This document shows, one piece after another, positions 51,810-60,418 of a stretch of DNA of 64,000 nt. The translations under genes were made by a program, and so were the position numbers. Source of the stretch: Catellatospora sp. KI3 (GTDB lineage Bacteria > Actinomycetota > Actinomycetes > Mycobacteriales > Micromonosporaceae); assembly GCF_029948125.1 (NCBI RefSeq), contig NZ_JASAMB010000004.1:248001-312000 (forward strand), written 5' to 3'. Positions within the stretch are counted from its first letter, which is position 1, and the number at the start of each line of letters is the position of its first letter. The notes under the pieces were generated by a model. It had not been told where the DNA came from and made no database searches. It was given only the letters and a program-made list of their open reading frames with translations.

Positions 51810-54142
51810 TCGAAGGTCGGTTCACCCTGCCCGACGACGTACGGCTCGAAGCCGTCGAGTCGATGCCGGCCCAGGTCCTGGCCGGGTTCGCCTACGCGAC
51901 CGGCGACTTCGTGCTGACCCGGCCGCGATCGCGGATGCCGACCCACGTCGTCAACGAGCCGACGATGCGGCTGCTGCGGCTCTTCCGCGAACCGATGACC
52001 ATCACCGACGCCGTCATCGCGTTCTGCGACACGGCGCGGGCCGATCCGGCGACCGTGCTGGACCGCGCGTTCCCGGTGCTGCGCACCCTGATCGGGGCCA
52101 AGCTGCTGCTGCCGGCGGAGTCGCAGCTGGCGTCGCCGATCGAGTTCCTCCTGGCCCCGGGCGAACGGGCCGGCGACCTGGTCATCGAGGAGCCCGTCGC
52201 CATAGTCGCCGACACCGAGGTGTACCGCGCCCGGACCGCCGACCGGGCCTGGGCGGCGATCAAGATGGCGCGCCCAGGGGCGGAGGAGTTCCTGCGGCCG
52301 GCGCTGGACCATGAGGCGTCGGTGCTCGCACTGCTCGGCGGCGGTCACAGCCCGCGGATGCTGGCCCGAGGCGATCACGGCGGTCGGCCGTTCCTGGCGA
52401 TGGAGTGGTGCCAGGGCGTGGACGCGCTCGCCGCCGCCGAGCTGATCCGCGGTCGCTCGCCGGTCGACTGGCAGGAGATGACGCGGCTTGTCATCGCGGT
52501 CGCCGACGCGTACACCGCACTTCACGGACAGGGCGTCCTGCACGGCGACGTCCACCCGCGCAATCTCCTGATCGGCAGATCCGGCCAGGCCACATTGATC
52601 GACTTCGGCCAGGCCCGCTGCCTGCGGGCCGGACCGGTACGCCAACGGCCCGGCCGGGGCGTGGTCGACCTGTACATGGAGCCGGAACTGGCCCGGACCC
52701 GCCTCGCCGGGGACGGCGCGCCGCCGCCCACCGAGGCAGGCGAGCAGTACTCCGTCGCCGCACTGGTCTACTTCCTGATCTCAGGCTCGCACACGCACGA
52801 CTTCGTCCTCGAAGAGCGGCAGATGCTACGACAGGTCGCCGACGACGCACCGAGGCCCCTCGCCGAGCGGGGCCTACGAGGATTCGACCGCACGGACCGG
52901 GTGCTGCGGCGGGCCCTGGCGAAGGAGCCCGAAGCCCGCTACCCGGACGTCGCGCAGTTCAGGACCGCGCTGCGGCAGGCGCTCAGGCGGGACCGCAGAC
53001 CGCGGACCTCCCCGGTACGACCACAGCCGGGCGCGCCCCTGCTGGAGGCGTTCCTCGAACGGTCGGCTGTCGGCGGCTCGCTGATGTCGGAGGGTCTCGA
53101 AGCGCCACTGGCCTCACTCAACCTCGGATCCGCAGGACTGGCGTTCGCGCTCCTGCGGATCGCGCAGCGCCGCGACGCCGCGTCGCTACTGGCCGCCGCC
53201 GACGTCTGGAGCCAGCGGGCGCTGCGCGCGTTCGAGTCCGCCGGTCCGGCCGCGTTCACCGCCCCGGACCTGGAGATGACGCCCGAGCTCGTCGGTGAGG
53301 TCTCGCTGTTCCACTTCCGGCCCGGTGCGCTCTGCGTGGCGGCACTGGTCGCCGACGCGCAGTCCGATGAGGTCAGATGCACGCAGGCGGTCGAGTCGTT
53401 CATCGCCTCCGCCGCTGCCCGCGATCCGCGCGCCGAGGTCGTGTTCGGCCAGGCCGGGCTGCTTCTCGGCTGCGGTCTGCTACTGGACGCGATCGGTGCG
53501 CGACCCGGGCTGGCGGCGCTGGGCGGCGACCTGCACAGCGGGCTGCTCGACCAGGTCGGGGACATAGGCGAGTCGACCAGCCTCGGGGTGGCCCACGGCT
53601 ACGCGGGCGTCCTGTACGCACTGCTGCAGTGGACGAAGACGGCCGGCGCGGAGGTGCCCGGTGCGCTCCGACGACGCCTCGGACAGCTGGCGGACCTGGC
53701 CCGGCCCACGGGCAGAGGGCTGGGCTGGCCGGTGTCCGCGCGAGCCGGCCGCGCCCTCGACGGCCTGCGCGGCACCTGGTGCAACGGGGCCGCGGGCCAG
53801 CTGCACCTCTGGCTGCTGGCCCACGAGCTGCTGGAGGACAGCCGCTACCTGGACCTCGCGACGCAGGCCGCCTGGACGTGCCACGAGGCGCAGAGCACCG
53901 GAGGCGATCTGTGCTGCGGCTCGGCCGGCAGGGCGTATGCGCTGCTGCGCCTCTTCCGCCATACCGGTAGCCAGGTCTGGCTCACGCGCGCTCGGCAGTC
54001 GGCCGACCATGCCGCGACGGCGATCCGCCGCCGCCGGCTGCGAAGCAGCAGCCTGTACCGGGGCGAAGCAGGTGTCTGCCTGCTGACCGCCGAACTGGAC
54101 GACCCGCACCAGGCCCGCATGCCGATGTTCGAGCTCACTTGA
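51806..54142 (+). CDS. RRE-like - protein kinase - LanC-type cyclase fusion
   Basis: 778 residues from ATG 51806. Residues 1-105 look like a PqqD/RRE-type winged helix (VVNEPTMRLLRLFREPMTITDAV, VLRTLIGAKLLLP), a precursor-binding module. The kinase domain (about 128-395) has Lys153, Glu170, HGDVHPRN with Asp248 and Asn253, and DFG at 266-268. The LanC-like barrel (about 430-778) has AHG (His597), WCNG (Cys659) and CCG (Cys703, Cys704). The usual Cys-His zinc pair is Cys-Cys, giving a three-cysteine zinc site as in ProcM. The N-terminal lyase domain of class III/IV synthetases is missing and is probably supplied by the upstream gene. Predicted role: phosphorylate Ser/Thr and close thioether rings. 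Confidence 0.85.
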   Translation: MIEGRFTLPDDVRLEAVESMPAQVLAGFAYATGDFVLTRPRSRMPTHVVNEPTMRLLRLFREPMTITDAVIAFCDTARADPATVLDRAFPVLRTLIGAKLLLPAESQLASPIEFLLAPGERAGDLVIEEPVAIVADTEVYRARTADRAWAAIKMARPGAEEFLRPALDHEASVLALLGGGHSPRMLARGDHGGRPFLAMEWCQGVDALAAAELIRGRSPVDWQEMTRLVIAVADAYTALHGQGVLHGDVHPRNLLIGRSGQATLIDFGQARCLRAGPVRQRPGRGVVDLYMEPELARTRLAGDGAPPPTEAGEQYSVAALVYFLISGSHTHDFVLEERQMLRQVADDAPRPLAERGLRGFDRTDRVLRRALAKEPEARYPDVAQFRTALRQALRRDRRPRTSPVRPQPGAPLLEAFLERSAVGGSLMSEGLEAPLASLNLGSAGLAFALLRIAQRRDAASLLAAADVWSQRALRAFESAGPAAFTAPDLEMTPELVGEVSLFHFRPGALCVAALVADAQSDEVRCTQAVESFIASAAARDPRAEVVFGQAGLLLGCGLLLDAIGARPGLAALGGDLHSGLLDQVGDIGESTSLGVAHGYAGVLYALLQWTKTAGAEVPGALRRRLGQLADLARPTGRGLGWPVSARAGRALDGLRGTWCNGAAGQLHLWLLAHELLEDSRYLDLATQAAWTCHEAQSTGGDLCCGSAGRAYALLRLFRHTGSQVWLTRARQSADHAATAIRRRRLRSSSLYRGEAGVCLLTAELDDPHQARMPMFELT

Positions 54143-54237
54143 GCGAGTCCCGGCGGAATTGCGCACCTGCGCGCCGGCGGTCAGCTGTGGCACGCAAGCA
54201 GGCAGCGCGATCGCGGCGACTAGCCTAGGCTGCGACC

Positions 54238-54882
54238 ATGGCCGAGATCAAATCTCCCACCCCGGCGAAAGCCTTCGAACTGCTGCTCTCCGGGAACCAC
54301 CGCTTCGTGGTCGGCTCCCCGGAGCACCCGAACCAGGACGCGATCCGGCGTGCCCAGATCGCGCCAGGTCAGCGGCCGTTCGCCGTGGTCTTCGGCTGCT
54401 CCGACTCCCGCCTTGCCGCCGAGATCATCTTCGATCGCGGCCTGGGCGACCTCTTCGTGGTCCGCACCGCGGGCCACGTGATGGGCGCCGAGGTGCTGGG
54501 CAGCATCGAGTACGGAGCAGCCGTGCTCGACTGCCCGCTCGTGGTGGTCCTCGGCCACGACTCGTGCGGCGCGGTGGGCGCCGCGTGCGCCGCGCTGGAG
54601 GACGGCATCGCACCGAGCGGGTACATCCGCGACGTCATCGAGCGGGTGACCCCGAGTGTGCTCGCCGCGCGGGCCGCGGGGCGGTTCGAGCCGGACGAGA
54701 TCCTGGCTGAGCACATCCGGCACACCGTCGAGCTGATCCTGGACCGCTCGCGGGTGCTGTCGGAGCGGGTCGAGGCCGGCCAGGCCGCGGTCGTCGGCCT
54801 GTGCTACCGGCTCGCCGACGGAAGCGCCCAGGTGGTGGCGGCCCGGGGCCTCGACCTCTCGGCGACCGCTCCGCGCGCCTGA
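54238..54882 (+). CDS. beta-class carbonic anhydrase
   Basis: 214 residues. Zinc ligands Cys54 (CSDSR, with Asp56/Arg58 dyad), His107 and Cys110 (GHDSCGAV) mark the beta class. It interconverts CO2 and bicarbonate in the cytoplasm. TAGGCT (54226-54231) six bases before the ATG suggests leaderless expression. It is independent of the upstream lanthipeptide-like operon and convergent with the SARP gene. Confidence 0.93.
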   Translation: MAEIKSPTPAKAFELLLSGNHRFVVGSPEHPNQDAIRRAQIAPGQRPFAVVFGCSDSRLAAEIIFDRGLGDLFVVRTAGHVMGAEVLGSIEYGAAVLDCPLVVVLGHDSCGAVGAACAALEDGIAPSGYIRDVIERVTPSVLAARAAGRFEPDEILAEHIRHTVELILDRSRVLSERVEAGQAAVVGLCYRLADGSAQVVAARGLDLSATAPRA

Positions 54883-55040
54883 CGGGGAGCGGGCCGGAAG
54901 ACCGTAATCGGCTGGCGGCCGCGAACGCCTTGATACATCGGCATGACCGATTTCGATTAAGGGCAGTTCGACGGCGGCCAGAGGCGACGGCTCGGTGCGC
55001 CCGGAGGCCGCCTGGGTCGGATGAGGTCGGCCGGCGCCGG

Positions 55041-57929
55041 TCAGGTGCGCACGAGCGGGTCGTTGCGCAGGGTGGGATCGGCCTGGCGCAGCCGTTCCCG
55101 GATCTGGGCGGCGTCGGGGTGGCCGAGCTGGTCCAGCGTGGCCAGGGCCCGCCGCAGCGCGGCCCGGGCCGCCTCGGCGTCGCCGACCGCCCAGTGGGTG
55201 GTGGCCAGGTTGGCGTCGCTGACCGCCCGTCCGTACTGGTCGCCGACCTGCTCGAACAGGGTGATCGCCCGCTGGTAGCACGCGACCGCGCGGGCGTGCT
55301 GCCCCAGTTGGTGGTGGGCGTGGCCGAGGCTGTCCCACGTGTCGGCCTCACCCTGCCGGTCGCCGACGTCGCGGAGCAGGTCGAGCGCCTGCTCGCAGTA
55401 GGTCACCGCCTGCTCGTGGTCACCCAGCAGGGTCAGCTTCCAGCCGATCATGTTCAGGGTGTACGCCTGCCCGGCCGGGTTGCCGTCGCGCCTGAACTCC
55501 TCGCGGGCCAGCCGCGCGTGGCGCAGCGCGGCGTCCAGGTCGCCCTGCCGCTCGGTGAGCATGGACAGGTTGACCCGGGTGTGCCCGGCCCCGGACGCCT
55601 CGCCGAGCTCCTCGAACAGGCGCAGCGCCTGGTCCAGGTGACCGGCGGCCTGGCGGTCGCCGCCGAGGCGGAAGTACGCCATGCCGAGTTCGCGGTGGCA
55701 GTGCGCCCGTCCGGTCAGGTCGCCGCCGCGTTCGGCGGCCGCGAGCGCGGTCTCCTGGACCGCGAGCCGGTCCGCCCACTGCCCGCGCCGGTCCAGGTCG
55801 CGGGCCATGCTCCAGGCGAGCTGCCAGGCGTGGACGGGGCTGCCGCCGCGCGCGGCGTGTGCCACGGTGAGCAGCAGACCGGCCCGTTCGGCCGCGAACC
55901 ATGCCTGCGCCGCGGACTCGCCGCCGATCTCCGGCAGCACCGTGCCCGGGGCCGCCGCGGCCAGGCGCAGGGAGCTGAACGGCGGGTGCAGTGCGAGCGT
56001 CGCGGCGTAGGACGTGTGCAGGTAGTGGTCGAGCATGCGGGTGCGGGCGTCATCGCGCCGACCGCGCCCGCCCGCGCCGTCGGCGAGGTCCTCGGCGTAG
56101 GCGCGCAGCAGGTCGTGCAGGACGTACCGGTCCGAGCCCGACGGGGTGACCAGGTTCGCGCCGACGAGTTCGGCGAGGACGGGGTAAGTGCGCCGTACGG
56201 GCAGCCCGAGCAGGCTCGCTGCGGCACCGATCCCGAGGTCGGGGCCCGGGTGCAGGCCGAGCAGGGTGAACAGCTCCGCCGCCGGGGCGCTCAGCCCACG
56301 GTAGGACCAGGAGAAGACCGCGCGCAGGTCGGTCGCGGGGTCGCCGTCGCCGCGCAGCGTGTCGAGCACTCCCGCCGGGTCGGCGAGCTGGTCGGCCAGC
56401 GCCGCGAGGGTCTGCTGCGGGCGGGTCGCGGCCAGGGCGGCGGCGATGGACAGCGCCAGCGGCAGCCCGCCGCAGCGGGCGACGATCGCCTCGGTAGCGG
56501 CGGGCTCGGCGGCGACGCGGCGGGCGCCCAGTCGGCCGTGCAGCAGCTGGCAGGCCTGCTCGTCGGTCATCGGGCCTAGGTCGACGGGGCGGGCGCCGTC
56601 GGTGGCGACGAGTCCGGTGAGCCGGTTGCGGCTGGTCACCAGCACCAGGCTGCCGGGTGCCCCGGGCAGCAGCGGCCGCACCTGGGCGACGTCGCGGGCG
56701 TTGTCGAGCAGCACCAGCATCCGCCGCCCGGCCAGCAGGCTGCGGTAGAGGCCGAGTTGCGCGTCGACGCTGTGCGGCATGCGGGCGGCGGGCACGCCCA
56801 GCGCGTCGAGGAACGCGCGGACCACCGCCGCGGTGTCCAGGACCGCCTCGTCGTCGGGGTCGAAGCCGCGCAGGTTGACGTACAGGCTGCCGTCGGGGAA
56901 CCGGTCCATGACCCGGTGCGCCCAGCTGACCGTGAGCGCCGTCTTGCCGATCCCGGCCGGGCCGGAGACGATCACCGGCGGCGCCGGTGCGGGCGCCCCG
57001 GTGCCGGGCAGGGCCTCGTCGAGCTGGGCGAGCTCGTCCGCGCGACCGGCGAAGCCCGGCACCGGGGGCGGCAGCTGCGCGGGCAGCGGCCACGCGGCCT
57101 GCTCCGGCGCGACGGGCGCCGCGTCGGCGGGGTCGGATCGCGGGGCCGGTCCGGCCTCAGCCGACAGCTGCGGGTCCTGGGCGAGGATCCGCCGGTGGAC
57201 CTCGGCCAGCTGCGGCGAGGGCTCGATGCCGTACCGGTCGGCGAAGACCGTCCGCACCTCGCGGAACACCGCGAGCGCCTCGGCCTGCCGATCGGCCCGA
57301 TAAAGGGCGATCATCAACTGGCTCCAGAGGCGCTCGCGCTCAGGGTGCGCGCGGCACAGCGCCTCCAGCTCCGCGACCACGTCGGCGCCGGTGGCCAGGG
57401 CGGAGGTGAGCCGCTCCTCGCTGATGCTCAGCCGCAGGCGCCGCAGGCGGTCGGCGGCGGCCGGGAGGGCGTCGCCGCCGTCGAACTCGGCGAACGCGTC
57501 GCCGCGCCACAACCCGAGGGCCTCGTCCAGCAGCGCCACGGCCTCGGCATGGCGTCCGCCGGACGCGGCGTCGCGGCCGGTCTTGGCGAGCTGCTCGAAG
57601 CGGGTGGCGTCGAGGGCGTCGCGGTCGACCCGCAGCAGGTAGCCGGGTGCCGCGGTGACGAGTTCGACGCCCCCGGCCCGCACCAGCGGCCCGAGCGCGG
57701 CCCGCAGGCGGGAGACGTAGGTGCGGATGGTCCGCTCGGCGTCGGCCGGAGCGTCATCGGCCCAGACCTCACGGGCCAGCGCGGTGACGCTGACGGCGCG
57801 CCCGGCCTGGGCGAGCAGTCGGGCCAGGACGGTGCGGATGTTCGGCCCGCCGACCGGCACCGGGTGCCCGTCGTGACTGACCTCCAGCGGCCCGAGCACC
57901 CGGAAGGTGAGACCGTGCGTCGCTTCCAT
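55041..57929 (-). CDS. SARP-family regulator: DNA-binding - BTAD - NB-ARC - TPR (AfsR-like)
   Basis: 962 residues from ATG 57929, with AGGAGGG four bases upstream. Winged-helix DNA-binding domain about 8-100 (FRVLGPLEV, TVLARLLAQAGRAVSVTALAREVW, YVSRLRAAL), BTAD 108-252. The NB-ARC ATPase has Walker A GPAGIGKT (323-330) and Walker B LVLLDNARD near 400. TPR repeats fill about 690-940. The AfsR type activates secondary metabolism from tandem heptamer sites. Four such heptamers lie in the divergent gap at 58052-58091, so it probably activates the PLAT gene directly, and perhaps the PKS genes beyond. Confidence 0.92.
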   Translation of the reverse strand: MEATHGLTFRVLGPLEVSHDGHPVPVGGPNIRTVLARLLAQAGRAVSVTALAREVWADDAPADAERTIRTYVSRLRAALGPLVRAGGVELVTAAPGYLLRVDRDALDATRFEQLAKTGRDAASGGRHAEAVALLDEALGLWRGDAFAEFDGGDALPAAADRLRRLRLSISEERLTSALATGADVVAELEALCRAHPERERLWSQLMIALYRADRQAEALAVFREVRTVFADRYGIEPSPQLAEVHRRILAQDPQLSAEAGPAPRSDPADAAPVAPEQAAWPLPAQLPPPVPGFAGRADELAQLDEALPGTGAPAPAPPVIVSGPAGIGKTALTVSWAHRVMDRFPDGSLYVNLRGFDPDDEAVLDTAAVVRAFLDALGVPAARMPHSVDAQLGLYRSLLAGRRMLVLLDNARDVAQVRPLLPGAPGSLVLVTSRNRLTGLVATDGARPVDLGPMTDEQACQLLHGRLGARRVAAEPAATEAIVARCGGLPLALSIAAALAATRPQQTLAALADQLADPAGVLDTLRGDGDPATDLRAVFSWSYRGLSAPAAELFTLLGLHPGPDLGIGAAASLLGLPVRRTYPVLAELVGANLVTPSGSDRYVLHDLLRAYAEDLADGAGGRGRRDDARTRMLDHYLHTSYAATLALHPPFSSLRLAAAAPGTVLPEIGGESAAQAWFAAERAGLLLTVAHAARGGSPVHAWQLAWSMARDLDRRGQWADRLAVQETALAAAERGGDLTGRAHCHRELGMAYFRLGGDRQAAGHLDQALRLFEELGEASGAGHTRVNLSMLTERQGDLDAALRHARLAREEFRRDGNPAGQAYTLNMIGWKLTLLGDHEQAVTYCEQALDLLRDVGDRQGEADTWDSLGHAHHQLGQHARAVACYQRAITLFEQVGDQYGRAVSDANLATTHWAVGDAEAARAALRRALATLDQLGHPDAAQIRERLRQADPTLRNDPLVRT

Positions 57930-58051
57930 CAGCCCTCCTGTCAGGGCAATTCTGACCGCGGACGGGATCGGCTGCCACTGATATCGGGTACCGGACACAG
58001 TGGACGGCACGGGGCATCCCGTCCCTGGTCGCGGCTGGCGGGCGGAGTGCT

Positions 58052-58091
58052 GTCGACGCGCTGTCGACGGATCGTCGACGGGTCGTCGAAA
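58052..58091. promoter_or_regulatory. SARP-type binding site: four heptamers at 11-bp pitch
   Basis: GTCGACG at 58052, 58063 and 58074 and GTCGAAA at 58085, each separated by exactly four bases. Direct heptamer repeats of one helical turn are the classical SARP target. They sit 53 bp before the PLAT gene start and face the SARP gene. Confidence 0.82.
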
Positions 58092-58144
58092 CCGGGCCGC
58101 ATCGTCGTCGGCAGGAACGAACCAGTCCGATCGACGGAGGAATC

Positions 58145-58621
58145 ATGAACATCAGGGCAGCGCTCTCGGCGACCGCGATCGCGATCACCGCAGTGGTGGC
58201 CTTCACCGGCCAGGGCGCCTCGGCCGCGCCCGCCACCCCGGCCGGCACGACTGCGGGCGTGGTCACCCTCGCGGGTCCGGGCTACAACGTGACGGTCCGC
58301 ACGGGCGACCTCTCGAGCGCGGGCACGGACGCGAACATCTACATCCGGGCGTACGGCCTGCTGGCCGTCTCCTCGGAGAAGCAGCTCGACGACTCGCGCG
58401 ACAACTTCGAGCGCAACAGCACCGAGACGTTCGGCGTGACGAGCTGGGCCGACCTGGGCCGCATCGACGGCATCGGGCTGCGCAAGGACGGCAGCGGGTC
58501 GGAGTGGTACCCGGAGTGGGTCAGCATCCAGAACCTGGTCACCGGGGCGGTGGCGTTCTGCTCGGTCTACACCTGGTACCCGGACGGCGCGGCGACGAAG
58601 TACTTCTCCTGCGCCAACTGA
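58145..58621 (+). CDS. secreted PLAT/LH2-domain protein
   Basis: 158 residues. Signal peptide about 1-28 (ends GASAAPA). The mature part is a single PLAT/LH2 beta sandwich: YNVTVRTGDLSSAGTDANIYIRAYG, FERNSTETFGVTSWADLGRIDGIGLRKDGSGSEWYPEWVSIQN. These domains bind lipid or protein surfaces; small secreted PLAT proteins in actinomycetes have no settled function. GGAGGA five bases before the ATG. The four SARP heptamers just upstream make it the most probable direct target of the divergent regulator. A strong hairpin follows. Confidence 0.88.
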   Translation: MNIRAALSATAIAITAVVAFTGQGASAAPATPAGTTAGVVTLAGPGYNVTVRTGDLSSAGTDANIYIRAYGLLAVSSEKQLDDSRDNFERNSTETFGVTSWADLGRIDGIGLRKDGSGSEWYPEWVSIQNLVTGAVAFCSVYTWYPDGAATKYFSCAN

Positions 58622-59441
58622 CGGTGCACCGAGCCGGGCCTGGCCGCCGAGCGATCGCTCGGCGGCCAGCCGCCGTCGGGCAGCGGGTGATGCGTCGGAT
58701 GGTCGGCGCTCGTCGGCGAACGTCAGGCCGCCGATGCTAACGCGCGGTCGCGCGGCTCAGGGCCGGCGGACGCCGGGTCGGGGGCGACGCGACCGGGAGG
58801 ACCGCCCGAAGCCCGGGCCGGCCCGGCCGTCGAGCCGACGACGCGGGCGCGCCGCCGGCCCGGCACCGCTGGCCGGGTGGAGCCGCAGGTTCAAGCGCTG
58901 CGAGGCCGTCAGCCGCGCCGGGTCCCTGCGGCCGGTGCACAGCGCCAGCAGCCAGACGTCGGCCAGATCGGCTCCGGCTCCGACGAGCGGCCCCGGTCGC
59001 GATGCGTGGCGGCAGTGGAGGAGGTGCGGCAGAGAGGCGGGGATGGCCGCCTGGTTTTCGAGCATGGAAGTACACCGTTCCTAGTGAGAAGTCCGCAGCA
59101 GGAAGGAGCGCGCGGCGCAGGGCGCACGCGCGGCAGATCAGCACTCGGGATGTCTCACAAGGTGTACAACGGCGGACCTTCGGCTGGACGCGACTCGGCT
59201 ACCGGCACGGTAAGGGCGTACAGCGACCCCGGTCCAGCGATTTCGGCGCGGCTGTAAGCGGATCCCGTCGGGAGCGGACAGCTCGGGGCAACGACCGGCG
59301 TACATCGCATTCGCTGACCGGACACCGGTCCGCCGCGCCGATATCATATGATCCACTTTGGGGTGGCGGCGTCCGTCGAATCAGCGTGCTGCCTGGCTTT
59401 ATCGATCGGTTCCATTGATGGGTCGTGTTACGCTGCCGCGC
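58622..59441. other. gene-poor stretch
   Basis: 820 bases without a convincing gene. Apart from the terminator at 58640-58669 only low-quality Arg/Pro-rich frames are open. A minus-strand frame 58757-59065 (102 codons, AGGAAC before its ATG) is the least bad, but it shows no domain and degenerates into Arg/Pro. Toward the right end the sequence becomes less GC rich (about 59330-59430). Confidence 0.6.
58640..58669. terminator. loop-less 30-bp palindrome after the PLAT gene
   Basis: Perfect palindrome with 15-bp arms (CTGGCCGCCGAGCGA and complement) and no spacer, 18 bases past the stop. As RNA it folds with a small loop and should terminate. Confidence 0.82.
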
Positions 59442-60296
59442 ATGTCCACCCCACCGGGCAACCGGGTCTCTCCTGAGCGATGGACGGCTGTAGCCGCCGT
59501 TATCGCCGCTGTGCTGGGAGTCGTCAGCTCGCCGGTGTGGGGACCGCCGCTGTGCGCCGCGGTCGGCGTGTGCCAGAGTGCCCCTGGCCAGCCTTCGCCG
59601 GACGACCCGGGCGGGTCCGCCGCCACCGGCGCCACGGGTTCGCCGAATACGCGCCAATCCCCCAATCAGCCGCCGCAATCGGCTGCCGTCGTGCCGGTCG
59701 AATTGAACTCGATAAGCCGTAACGAGCCCGGCTGCGATGAGCGCGACACCAGGGTGGTGTGGGACCGGGTAAAGGCCGATGTCGAATGCTCGGCGGAAGG
59801 CACGACGCTGCGCAAGCAGATAGGCTGGGACGACGGTTACCTGAAGTCGTACGCCGAACTGCGCATGTCCTTGAAGGACCAGCGGTTCCCCAGTGCCTTC
59901 AAGGTCACGTTCGTCATCAGCGGCTTGTCCGCCCCCGAGCTGGACATGAACCGCGGCGGCTGCGGCGGCCTGGCGGTGCACACGTCGGCGGACTCCGGCA
60001 CCTACGACTACTTCAACGTGTGCGGTGACGGCTGGGTCGAGACGATCCGGGTGATCGGCCATTCGGGAGCCGACAACCAGACGCGCCAGCTTCCACCGAG
60101 CGGGTCCTACGCCGTCATCGTCGACGTCACGGCGGCGGAGGTGCGGGTCACGGTCAGCAACCGGATCGGCCAGTCCACGACCGTGTCGTCGCCGGCGGTC
60201 GGTGGCACCACCGCCTACCTCAGCCTGATGACGACCTGGCGCAACGCCGGCGCGACCGCCACCTTCTCGGACTTCTCCTACAGCACCGCCGGTTGA
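59442..60296 (+). CDS. membrane-anchored extracellular protein, function unknown
   Basis: 284 residues from ATG 59442. TACGCT (59429-59434) seven bases upstream implies a leaderless mRNA; the frame is open earlier but without a start signal. A short cytoplasmic N-terminus, one membrane segment (about 14-36, WTAVAAVIAAVLGVVSSPVWG), a Ser/Pro/Gly-rich stalk (50-85), then a beta-rich domain (about 90-284) with four Cys and strands such as FKVTFVISGLSAPELDMN and YAVIVDVTAAEVRVTV, reminiscent of concanavalin-type beta sandwiches. No family is named. Confidence 0.65.
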   Translation: MSTPPGNRVSPERWTAVAAVIAAVLGVVSSPVWGPPLCAAVGVCQSAPGQPSPDDPGGSAATGATGSPNTRQSPNQPPQSAAVVPVELNSISRNEPGCDERDTRVVWDRVKADVECSAEGTTLRKQIGWDDGYLKSYAELRMSLKDQRFPSAFKVTFVISGLSAPELDMNRGGCGGLAVHTSADSGTYDYFNVCGDGWVETIRVIGHSGADNQTRQLPPSGSYAVIVDVTAAEVRVTVSNRIGQSTTVSSPAVGGTTAYLSLMTTWRNAGATATFSDFSYSTAG

Positions 60297-60418
60297 GACA
60301 CCCCCTGTCCGCCGATCGGGGCGGGTCATCACTGTGGGTGTTGGCAGCATAATCACTCTCCGTGTCTTATTGACAACAGAAAGGAACCGCCGCTGCTGAC
60401 CATTTAAGGGGCCTGCCG

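Noticed and set aside
58757-59065. Minus-strand 102-codon frame in the gene-poor stretch
   Set aside because: Composition turns Arg/Pro-rich, no recognisable domain; kept only as a mention in the gap entry.
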